Shown here piece by piece: positions 1-7,545 of a DNA stretch of 64,000 nucleotides (positions within the stretch are counted from its first letter, which is position 1; each line of letters begins with the position of its first letter). The stretch spans positions 1-64,000 of the forward strand of contig NZ_ADEG01000012.1 of NCBI RefSeq assembly GCF_000177075.1, given 5' to 3'. Below the pieces are notes generated by a model that was not told the DNA's origin, did no database searches, and saw only the letters and a program-made list of their open reading frames with translations. This DNA comes from Hoylesella buccalis ATCC 35310. GTDB taxonomy: Bacteria > Bacteroidota > Bacteroidia > Bacteroidales > Bacteroidaceae. Made by a program: the position numbers and the translations under genes.

Positions 1-36
1 ACACATTCACATTCTTATCGACAAGCAAACAAACCA

Positions 37-1062
37 ATGAAGAAAAAACAAATCATCATGGTGACAATAATGGGTATCGTTCTGGCCGCAGCCGTGGCTT
101 TGGGCTGGCAAGCCACGAAAGGAGCCTCGTCAGACATGGGCAACGAGGGTGAAACGTCTTTGGCACAGCAGCCGGTGGGACCAGCATTCAACGCCGACTC
201 GGCTTACGCTTACATCCAAGCGCAATGCGACTTTGGCCCGCGTACCATGAACAGCGAGGCGCACGAGCAATGTGCCAATTGGATTATCCGTAAATTCCAA
301 CAGTTTGGATGCGATGTGACCACACAAAAAACGGATGTGAAAGGCTATGACGGCACCACGCTGCATGCCACCAACATCATGGCCAAATACAAACCAGAGG
401 CCACCAAACGCATCTTGCTCTGCGCCCACTGGGACAGTCGTCCGTGGGCCGACAACGACCCAGACAGCACCAATTGGCGCAAACCTGTGATGGCTGCCAA
501 CGATGGTGCCAGTGGAATTGCCGTGATGTTGGAGCTGGCTCGGCTGCTTCAAAACGACACCACCCTGACCTATGGCATCGACTTCGTATGCTTTGATGCC
601 GAAGATTGGGGCACGCCACAATGGGAAAAACAGTCAGGTGGCGAAGACTCTTGGGCCTTGGGCGCACAATATTGGGCGAAAAACGCATCGCACGACAATC
701 GCCCTGAATATGGCATATTGTTGGACATGGTAGGCGGACAAGGGGCTAAATTCTACCAAGAGTTGGCCTCTAAGCAATATGCACCCAACATTGTGGAGAA
801 AGTTTGGGCGGCAGCCGAAGCGGCAGGCTACGGCAGTTACTTCCCCAGACAGGACGGAGGCTACATCACCGACGACCACATTCCCGTGAACGAGCACGCC
901 AAAATACCAACCATCGACATTATTCCCTTCTACCCCGACTGCCCACAAAGCAGCTTCGGCCCCACCTGGCACACCATTCACGACACGATGGAGCATATCG
1001 ACAAAAACACACTCAAGGCCGTTGGACAGACCGTAGTGCAGGTGCTGTTCAGCGAAGAATAG
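37..1062 (+). CDS. M28 family metallopeptidase / glutaminyl cyclase-like
   Basis: This is an exported zinc hydrolase of the M28 family, closest in pattern to the glutaminyl-peptide cyclotransferase branch. The first 25 residues form a lysine-led membrane anchor or signal segment. The family's metal-site motifs are present in order: AHWDSRPWAD (about 130-139), AANDGASG (153-160, with the bridging Asp), DAEDWG (187-192, with the Glu-Asp pair) and a C-terminal WHTIHDTMEH supplying a His. Length (341 aa) fits the family. It probably acts in the periplasm on peptides, either trimming residues or cyclising N-terminal glutamine; the sequence alone does not separate these. It is convergent with the next gene, with a 22-bp repeat array between them. 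Confidence 0.85.
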   Translation: MKKKQIIMVTIMGIVLAAAVALGWQATKGASSDMGNEGETSLAQQPVGPAFNADSAYAYIQAQCDFGPRTMNSEAHEQCANWIIRKFQQFGCDVTTQKTDVKGYDGTTLHATNIMAKYKPEATKRILLCAHWDSRPWADNDPDSTNWRKPVMAANDGASGIAVMLELARLLQNDTTLTYGIDFVCFDAEDWGTPQWEKQSGGEDSWALGAQYWAKNASHDNRPEYGILLDMVGGQGAKFYQELASKQYAPNIVEKVWAAAEAAGYGSYFPRQDGGYITDDHIPVNEHAKIPTIDIIPFYPDCPQSSFGPTWHTIHDTMEHIDKNTLKAVGQTVVQVLFSEE

Positions 1063-1070
1063 CGGTTGAC

Positions 1071-1230
1071 AAACTCAATGACATACTTGCGCTTGATTCA
1101 AAGAATTGACATCACTCGCCAACAGCATTGACTTTGCCTACCAAAAGCATTGAGTTTGATAAGGAAAAGCATTGACTTTGGGGATCAAACTCAATGACTT
1201 TGGAAACGAAGTGGTAAAGTATTGGATTTC
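1071..1230. repeat. 22-bp-period array of short palindromes (array A)
   Basis: Four clear consecutive 22-bp units lie at 1121-1142, 1143-1164, 1165-1186 and 1187-1208. Each has a 16-bp core such as AAAAGCATTGACTTTG or AAACTCAATGACTTTG followed by six variable bases. Weaker units lie at 1071-1092, 1099-1120 and 1209-1230. Cores are imperfect dyads centred on CA(A/T)TG. The array fills the gap between two convergent genes. The same kind of unit recurs at four other places in the window. It is not coding (22 is not a multiple of three). Confidence 0.8.
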
Positions 1231-1249
1231 AGCTATTTACTCACAAGCG

Positions 1250-1903
1250 TCAGAGTTGTCCGGCTTCTACCTGTAACACCACGCGTTCGGTGAGCCGGTC
1301 AACACCCTCGGCATCATATTTTTTCATCAAACTGGCACCGAAGGCCCAAGCGAAAGCCTGCCAAAAGCCAGCTCGTATAGGCCCCATGAAGGCCTGTATG
1401 AGCTGATAGGAGGACGAATCGCACTCGCGATACACCAGTTTGATGAGCAACTTTCCTTGCTGGTAGTTCAGCTTTTTCATACGAGGCGTGTACTCATCGC
1501 GTATGCCTTTCTCCACCAATTTCATGTGTTCGTCACGCGCTTGCTTGTTGGGCAGCGTCTGTAAGTAGTCGCCAGTCTCGATGATAATGCGGTTCACCTC
1601 TTTGGCTATGGGCAACACCAGTTTCACGTTGCGCACCAATCGGTTGTAAACCGCGCGCTGACGGGCACTCTTGAAGACCGGTTCTGGGTAAACGTAGACG
1701 TTACCAAACTCCATGTAAGGGATGGAATCTTTGCCATGCAGCACCTTACCCACCTTCACCATCGGTTCGAAAGTGGGACTGTCCATGTCAACCTGTCGCT
1801 CTTCCGGCGGGGTTGGCTGGGTGCGATTGTTGTTCTGCGCATACGCTTGCAAATCCGCAAACAGCATGAAGGGCAGAACAATATAGACCAATTTTCTCAT
1901 CAT
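1250..1903 (-). CDS. DUF4294 domain-containing exported protein
   Basis: A 217-residue protein with an N-terminal signal peptide (LVYIVLPFMLFADLQAYAQ region) and a conserved body matching what I know of the Bacteroidetes DUF4294 family: an IPYMEFGNVYVYPEP stretch, a helical ARQRAVYNRLVRNVKL segment and a C-terminal FWQAFAWAFGASLM motif. The function of the family is unknown; it is predicted periplasmic. A TACTTTTG element on the minus strand at 1912-1919 places transcription only about five bases ahead of the start. The start could also be the second Met three bases downstream. Confidence 0.75.
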   Translation of the reverse strand: MMRKLVYIVLPFMLFADLQAYAQNNNRTQPTPPEERQVDMDSPTFEPMVKVGKVLHGKDSIPYMEFGNVYVYPEPVFKSARQRAVYNRLVRNVKLVLPIAKEVNRIIIETGDYLQTLPNKQARDEHMKLVEKGIRDEYTPRMKKLNYQQGKLLIKLVYRECDSSSYQLIQAFMGPIRAGFWQAFAWAFGASLMKKYDAEGVDRLTERVVLQVEAGQL

Positions 1904-1911
1904 CTTTTGGA

Positions 1912-1919
1912 CAAAAGTA
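1912..1919 (-). promoter_or_regulatory. Bacteroidetes -7 element for the DUF4294 gene
   Basis: The minus strand reads TACTTTTG, matching TAnnTTTG. No good -33 TTTG is seen at the expected distance. The first ATG lies only about 8 bases downstream, giving a very short leader. Confidence 0.45.
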
Positions 1920-1959
1920 GCGATAATTTCGCAGGGTGGAAAGAAACTCTTGCAATTAT

Positions 1960-1990
1960 TTTGTTGTATCGATAATATTTATCACCTTTG
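1960..1990 (+). promoter_or_regulatory. Promoter of korAB
   Basis: TTTG at 1960-1963, 19 bases, then CACCTTTG at 1983-1990 (one mismatch to TAnnTTTG). The spacing is the Bacteroidetes optimum and the start of korA follows 27 bases later. Confidence 0.6.
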
Positions 1991-2017
1991 CATACTGACT
2001 AATCTAAACAAAATAAA

Positions 2018-3877
2018 ATGGAATCAGAAGGTTTACGGGTTAAAGAACTCGAACATGTAGTCATTCGGTTTTCCGGTGATTCGGGAGACGGAATGCAGCT
2101 TGCAGGGAACATCTTCTCTACTATTTCAGCCACGGTAGGTAATGACATATCTACCTTTCCTGATTATCCGGCAGACATTCGTGCTCCGCAAGGTTCACTG
2201 ACAGGCGTCAGTGGTTATCAAGTACACATTGGTGAATCGCGCGTTTACACACCTGGTGACCAGTGTGACGTGCTGGTTGCCATGAATGCAGCAGCCTTGA
2301 AAACGCAGTTAAAATTTGCCAAGCCTACGGCGACCATCATCGTCGACACTGACAATTGCAAGGCAGCCGATTTGCAGAAGGCCGAAATTACCAGCGAGGA
2401 TTACTTGGGTGAGCTGGGTATTGATCCCGACCGTGTGGTGGAATGCCCTATAACGACACTGGTCAAGGAGTGTCTGAAGGACTCGGGCATGGACAACAAG
2501 TCTATCTTGAAGTGTCGCAACATGTTTGCATTGGGCATGGTTTGCTGGCTGTTCAATCGTGACTTGTCGTTGGTAGACAAGTTCTTGGAAAAGAAGTTCA
2601 GTAAGAAACCCGAGATATATCAAGCCAATAAGAAAGTTGTTGAGGCGGGTTACAATTATGGAGAGAACACCCACTCCAGCGTACCATCGACTTATCGCAT
2701 CGAAACACGTCATAAAGTACCTGGTAGATACATGGATATCACGGGCAACAAGGCAACGGCCTACGGACTGATGGCTGCTGCTGAGAAGGCTGGCGTGACG
2801 CTGTTCCTTGGCTCATACCCCATCACACCGGCTTCAGACATCTTGCATGAACTGGCCAAACACAAATCAATGGGTGTGATTACCATGCAGTGTGAAGACG
2901 AAATATCGGGTTGCGCCACAGCCATTGGTGCTGCTTTCGCAGGCGCACTGGGCGTAACATCCACTTCAGGACCTGGCGTTTGCTTAAAGTCTGAGGGCAT
3001 GAATTTGGCCGTGATGGACGAATTACCCTTGGTAATGATTGATGTTCAGCGTGGCGGTCCATCGACTGGACTTCCCACAAAGACTGAGCAGGGCGATCTC
3101 TTGCAGGTGCTTTACGGCCGTAACGGCGAGTCACCCATGCCCGTGATTGCACCAACCAGTCCTGTAAACTGCTTCGACGCAGCCTACATGGCTTGCAAAA
3201 TCGCCATGGAACACATGACGCCTGTCGTGGTCTTGAGCGATGCTTACATTGCTAATGGGTCGGGAGCATGGCCCATACCGGAAGTAAAAGATCTGCCAAG
3301 CATCACACCGCACCGTGTTACGGAAGAGATGAAAGATAAATACACGCCATATATGCGCGATGAAAAGACGATGGCTCGCTATTGGGCTGTACCGGGTCAA
3401 GAGGGTTATGCCCACATCATAGGCGGACTGGAGAAAGACTCGGCCACTGGACAAATATCCAATGATCCCGAAAACCACCATCAGATGGTGCGCAATAGAG
3501 CTGAGAAAGTGGCTCGTATTCCTGTTCCCGACCTGCATGTTTCGGGCGATGTGGATGGTGCCGAGTTGCTGATTGTGGGCTTCGGTGGTACCTATGGACA
3601 CCTGTATACGGCGATGGAAGAACTCTTGGAGCAAGGTAAGAAAGTGGCTTTGGCTCACTTTGAGTTCATCAATCCGCTGCCGGCCAACGCCATTGAGGTG
3701 CTGAAACGCTATCCTAAAGTGGTGGTAGCCGAACAAAACATGGGACAGTTTGCCACCTATCTCCGCTCGAAAGTCGACGGATTTGTTCCATATCAGTATA
3801 ACGAAGTAAAGGGACAGCCATTCGTAGTGGCTAAGTTGGTAGATGCATTTACAAAAATATTGGAGGATAGAAAATGA
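2018..3877 (+). CDS. korA: 2-oxoglutarate:ferredoxin oxidoreductase, fused gamma-alpha subunit
   Basis: This subunit works with the next gene to oxidise a 2-oxoacid, most likely 2-oxoglutarate, to its CoA thioester with reduction of ferredoxin, in the cytoplasm. The N-terminal ~195 residues are the gamma domain (VIRFSGDSGDGMQLAGNIF near residue 11), followed by the alpha (pyrimidine-binding) domain with GSYPITPASDIL, TSTSGPGVCLKSEG and QRGGPSTGLPTKTEQGDL, and a transketolase C-terminal-like domain (GGTYGHLYTAMEELL, VVVAEQNMGQF). The 619-aa length fits the fused form. The stop overlaps the korB start by 4 nt (ATGA). A 2-oxoisovalerate-type specificity cannot be excluded by eye. Confidence 0.9.
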   Translation: MESEGLRVKELEHVVIRFSGDSGDGMQLAGNIFSTISATVGNDISTFPDYPADIRAPQGSLTGVSGYQVHIGESRVYTPGDQCDVLVAMNAAALKTQLKFAKPTATIIVDTDNCKAADLQKAEITSEDYLGELGIDPDRVVECPITTLVKECLKDSGMDNKSILKCRNMFALGMVCWLFNRDLSLVDKFLEKKFSKKPEIYQANKKVVEAGYNYGENTHSSVPSTYRIETRHKVPGRYMDITGNKATAYGLMAAAEKAGVTLFLGSYPITPASDILHELAKHKSMGVITMQCEDEISGCATAIGAAFAGALGVTSTSGPGVCLKSEGMNLAVMDELPLVMIDVQRGGPSTGLPTKTEQGDLLQVLYGRNGESPMPVIAPTSPVNCFDAAYMACKIAMEHMTPVVVLSDAYIANGSGAWPIPEVKDLPSITPHRVTEEMKDKYTPYMRDEKTMARYWAVPGQEGYAHIIGGLEKDSATGQISNDPENHHQMVRNRAEKVARIPVPDLHVSGDVDGAELLIVGFGGTYGHLYTAMEELLEQGKKVALAHFEFINPLPANAIEVLKRYPKVVVAEQNMGQFATYLRSKVDGFVPYQYNEVKGQPFVVAKLVDAFTKILEDRK

Positions 3878-4881
3878 CACAAGTCACAGCAAATCAATAT
3901 AAAAAAGGCCTGGCACGCTGGTGTCCGGGTTGTGGAGATCATTTCTTCTTGGCCAATTTGCACAAGGCGATGGCCGAAATGGGCGTTCCGCCACATGAAA
4001 TAGCAGTGATTTCGGGTATCGGATGCTCGAGTCGACTGCCTTATTACATGAGTACGTATGCCATGCAGACCATCCATGGACGAGCTGCTGCCATCGCTTC
4101 TGGAGCCAAAATCGTGAATCCAAACCTCACGGTGTGGCAGATTAGTGGCGATGGAGATGGACTGGCTATCGGCGGTAACCATTTCATTCACGCCATCAGG
4201 CGCAATGTTAACCTGAACATGGTTTTGCTCAACAACCGCATTTATGGCTTGACAAAGGGACAATATTCACCTACCTCACCCCGAGGATTCGTGTCTAAAT
4301 CGTCGCCCTACGGTACGGTGGAAGATCCATTCCAGCCAGCAGAGCTTTGCTTTGGTGCCCGCGGAAGGTTCTTTGCGCGTGCGGTTGCCAACGATACGCC
4401 GCATACTATTGAGATTCTTCAAGCTGCTTACAAGCACAAAGGTGCATCGCTATGCGAGATTTTGCAAAACTGCGTGATCTTCAATAACGGTGCTTACGAG
4501 CCAATATACACCAAAGACGGGCGGAAACAGCATGCCATCTATGTAGAGCATGGCAAACCATTGTTGTTTGGAGAGAATAATGAATATGGCCTCGTGCAAG
4601 ATGGTTTCGGTCTGAAAGTGGTGAAGTTGGGCGAGAATGGCGTGACGGAGAAAGACATTTTGGTACACGATGCGCATGCACAAGACGACACTTTACACCT
4701 CAAACTGGCCATGATGGACAACGAACATGGTTTTCCTGTGGCTCTGGGTGTCATCCGTGACGTGGAAGCACCAACGTATGATGAGATGGTGAACAAGCAG
4801 ATTGAGGAAGTAACAGCAAAGAAACACTATCATAACTTTGCCGAATTATTGGAGACAAATGATATCTGGGAAGTGAAATAA
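3874..4881 (+). CDS. korB: 2-oxoglutarate:ferredoxin oxidoreductase, beta subunit
   Basis: The thiamine pyrophosphate-binding beta subunit, partner of the preceding fused subunit. Visible features are CPGCGDH near residue 18 (the CxxC seen in this family), GIGCSSRLPYYM, the TPP/Mg motif GDGDGLAIGGNHFIHA closed by NNRIYGLTKGQYSPTS, and the conserved EILQNCVIFNN. The protein is 335 aa, normal for KorB. No separate 4Fe-4S delta subunit is encoded beside it, as is usual for the two-subunit 2-oxoglutarate enzyme. It is translationally coupled to korA through an ATGA overlap. Confidence 0.9.
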   Translation: MTQVTANQYKKGLARWCPGCGDHFFLANLHKAMAEMGVPPHEIAVISGIGCSSRLPYYMSTYAMQTIHGRAAAIASGAKIVNPNLTVWQISGDGDGLAIGGNHFIHAIRRNVNLNMVLLNNRIYGLTKGQYSPTSPRGFVSKSSPYGTVEDPFQPAELCFGARGRFFARAVANDTPHTIEILQAAYKHKGASLCEILQNCVIFNNGAYEPIYTKDGRKQHAIYVEHGKPLLFGENNEYGLVQDGFGLKVVKLGENGVTEKDILVHDAHAQDDTLHLKLAMMDNEHGFPVALGVIRDVEAPTYDEMVNKQIEEVTAKKHYHNFAELLETNDIWEVK

Positions 4882-5253
4882 CCTTTCTGCTTTCCATATA
4901 ACGGAATATCAAACTAAGCCCGAAGCCAATTGTATGCTACAAAGGATGCGATTGACTTTGGGCTTTATTGTTCACTCAAACCGGGCATTGCCACCTATTA
5001 TGATATGTTATTATATGCACATCATGGCAGGCAGTTTAATGTTTTGGCAAATCAAAGACATGATTGATTGGTGCCATGTCGAGAAGGAAGCCTGGTGAAA
5101 CTCCACCAACGAACCAACAGTAAGCGCCTCTGCCCACCCGAAATACGCTGTCTTCATGGCAAGTGCCATGCGTACGATGCGGTTATCACTTACCCATGAG
5201 GCATCACTCATCACAAACTAACAATCTGTTCATCTTAGTATTTTCCCGAAATA
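4882..5253. other. Intergenic region, no gene recognised
   Basis: A 372-bp gap between korB and the GH3 gene. It contains one lone copy of the 22-bp repeat core (GATTGACTTTGGG near 4950-4962). A 67-codon reading frame lies on the minus strand at 5011-5214, but I recognise no family in it and see no promoter or ribosome site, so I do not call it. No TAnnTTTG promoter is evident ahead of the GH3 gene, and no terminator hairpin follows korB. Confidence 0.4.
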
Positions 5254-7419
5254 ATGAAGAAAATTCATATCACTATCCTGGCACTGGCTTGTGCTGCTGG
5301 CAGCATACAGGCCCAAGTAACCTATCCCTTTCAAGATGCTCGCCTATCGTTTGAACAGCGAGCCGACGACCTTTGTAAACGCCTCACGCTGGAGGAAAAA
5401 GCGGGATTGATGCAAAACAACTCGAAACCTGTGCCGCGTTTGGGCATCAAGCAATTCCAATGGTGGGGCGAAGCACTGCACGGTTCGGCTCGAACAGGGT
5501 TGGCAACAGTCTTTCCTCAGACCATTGGTATGGCGGCATCGTTCGACGATGAACTGCTTTTACAAGTGTTCAACATCGCCAGTACCGAAGCACGTGCCAA
5601 ATACAATGTAGCTGCCAAGAAGGGATATTTTGACACTTCTTGGAGCGTTTCGTTGTGGACACCCAATGTAAATATCTTCCGTGACCCTCGATGGGGACGA
5701 GGTCAGGAAACTTATGGAGAAGATCCTTACCTGACATCGCGCATGGGCTGTGCCGTGGTTGAAGGCTTGCAAGGTGGCAAGGGGCCACACAAATATTACA
5801 AGGCTTTTGCCTGTGCCAAGCATTTTGCCGTGCATAGTGGCCCTGAATGGAACCGCCACTCAATCAGCATTGACGATGTTTCGCCTCGTGACTTTCATGA
5901 AACTTACCTTCCTGCCTTTAAACATTTGGTGCAAGTGGGCGGTGTGAAAGAAGTGATGTGTGCCTACAACAGCATTGATGGCGAGCCCTGTTGCAGCGAC
6001 CAGCGGCTTCTGGAACAACTCTTGAGAGACGAATGGGGATTCAAAGGTATTGTGGTAAGCGACTGTGGTGCTATCGATGACATTTGGCGTAAGGGCTTTC
6101 ATGAAGTAGAACCCGATGCTGCACATGCTTCAGCGCGTGCAGTCAAAGGTGGTACCGACATGAGCTGCGGTCAAACTTACGGTTCGTTGCCAGAGGCGGT
6201 GAGGCTGGGAAAGGTGACGGAAGAGCGCATCGACAAAAGCTTGAAGCGCCTGATTGTAGGACGAATGCAGCTGGGTGAGTTTGATCCCGATTCAATTACA
6301 CGCTGGAATGCCATCTCAATGAAGGACGTCAGTACACCGGCAAGCCGAGAGGTGGCATTGAAAATGGCACGCGAAACCATGACGCTATTACACAATCCCA
6401 TGCATGCATTGCCCTTGTCCAAGCAGCTGAAGCAAGTGGTAGTCATGGGTCCAAACGCCAATGATTCGGTCATGATGTGGGGAAACTACAATGGGACGCC
6501 GCACCACACCGTAACGATACTCGACGGAATACGTCGCAAGATAGGTGCACAGCGTGTGAAATTTATTGAAGGTTGTGGCCTGGTTGAACCGCATCGAAGA
6601 GGTAATCAGGCGCTGACCACGCAGCAGTTGGTCGAAGAAGTGGGAGACAACAAGACGGTAATCTTCGTCGGAGGTATCTCTCCTCAGTTGGAAGGCGAGC
6701 AGCTGGAGGTCGAGGCAAAAGGCTTCAAAGGCGGCGATAGGGTGACCATTGAATTGCCCCAAGTGCAGCGAGAGATGATTGCAGCCCTGCATGCCGCAGG
6801 CAAACAGGTCATCATGGTCAACTGTAGTGGCAGCGCCATTGGGCTGGTTCCGGAGGTAACACATACCGATGCTATCTTACAAGCATGGTATCCGGGTGAA
6901 CGTGGCGGTGAGGCTGTGGCCGATGTGCTGTTCGGTGATTACAATCCGGCAGGAAAATTGCCCGTTACGTTCTATCGGGATGACTCTCAACTACCCGACT
7001 ATCTGGATTACAACATGCGTAACAGAACCTATCGATACTTCAAAGGAAAACCTCTTTTCCCGTTCGGACATGGTCTGAGTTATACGTCCTTCAAAATAGG
7101 AAAGGCGAAGATGAGGAACGGAAAACTCACGGTAAGCGTGAAAAACACGGGCAAACGTGATGGCGAGGAGGTGGTGCAATTGTACATTAGTTGCCTTGAT
7201 GACCCCAATGGCCCCATTAAATCGTTGAGGGGTTTCAAACGCATGGCACTGCAAGCCGGTGAGCAACGCACGGTAACCTTGAATCTTCCACGCAAATCTT
7301 TCGAGCGTTTTGACGAACAAACCAACACCATCCGTGTGGTTCCAGGCAAATACAGAGTGTATTATGGCACCAGTTCTGACGAGGCAGACTTACAATCTTT
7401 CATTTATCATTTGCAGTAA
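5254..7419 (+). CDS. Glycoside hydrolase family 3, probable beta-xylosidase/beta-glucosidase
   Basis: A secreted or periplasmic beta-glycosidase. It has a signal peptide (MKKIHITILALACAAGSIQA), a GH3 N-terminal barrel with RLGIKQFQWWGEALHG and RDPRWGRGQETYGEDPYL, and the nucleophile motif VVSDCGAIDD with Asp270. It continues with a C-terminal alpha/beta domain (GPNANDSVMMWGNYNG, AWYPGERGGEAVADVLFGDYNPAGKLPVTFY) and a fibronectin-III-like tail (LFPFGHGLSYTSF onward). The WWxEALHGxAR and ATVFPQ pattern is typical of the xylosidase-like branch, so I favour release of xylose or glucose from plant oligosaccharides. Length (721 aa) is typical. It appears monocistronic. Confidence 0.87.
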   Translation: MKKIHITILALACAAGSIQAQVTYPFQDARLSFEQRADDLCKRLTLEEKAGLMQNNSKPVPRLGIKQFQWWGEALHGSARTGLATVFPQTIGMAASFDDELLLQVFNIASTEARAKYNVAAKKGYFDTSWSVSLWTPNVNIFRDPRWGRGQETYGEDPYLTSRMGCAVVEGLQGGKGPHKYYKAFACAKHFAVHSGPEWNRHSISIDDVSPRDFHETYLPAFKHLVQVGGVKEVMCAYNSIDGEPCCSDQRLLEQLLRDEWGFKGIVVSDCGAIDDIWRKGFHEVEPDAAHASARAVKGGTDMSCGQTYGSLPEAVRLGKVTEERIDKSLKRLIVGRMQLGEFDPDSITRWNAISMKDVSTPASREVALKMARETMTLLHNPMHALPLSKQLKQVVVMGPNANDSVMMWGNYNGTPHHTVTILDGIRRKIGAQRVKFIEGCGLVEPHRRGNQALTTQQLVEEVGDNKTVIFVGGISPQLEGEQLEVEAKGFKGGDRVTIELPQVQREMIAALHAAGKQVIMVNCSGSAIGLVPEVTHTDAILQAWYPGERGGEAVADVLFGDYNPAGKLPVTFYRDDSQLPDYLDYNMRNRTYRYFKGKPLFPFGHGLSYTSFKIGKAKMRNGKLTVSVKNTGKRDGEEVVQLYISCLDDPNGPIKSLRGFKRMALQAGEQRTVTLNLPRKSFERFDEQTNTIRVVPGKYRVYYGTSSDEADLQSFIYHLQ

Positions 7420-7440
7420 GAGGAAATAAATTTATTTTTA

Positions 7441-7472
7441 TTTGCTTTTTCAAGGATTTCACATTATTTTTG
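7441..7472 (+). promoter_or_regulatory. Promoter of the helix-hairpin-helix protein gene
   Basis: TTTG at 7441-7444, 20 bases, then TATTTTTG at 7465-7472: a full match to the Bacteroidetes consensus. The start codon is 74 bases downstream. Confidence 0.6.
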
Positions 7473-7545
7473 TGAATCCACACTTGTTGACTACCTGATG
7501 CGGTTGATGCTAGGAAAACACCACCACATCTATTCTTAACAATAC

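Noticed and set aside
1121..1208. CRISPR array (regular short repeats with variable parts)
   Set aside because: The repeat core is about 16 bp and the variable part only 6 bp, the period is 22 bp, the repeats are imperfect, and no cas genes are present.
5011..5214. 67-codon minus-strand frame in the korB-GH3 gap
   Set aside because: No family recognised, no promoter or ribosome site; kept only as a remark in the gap entry.
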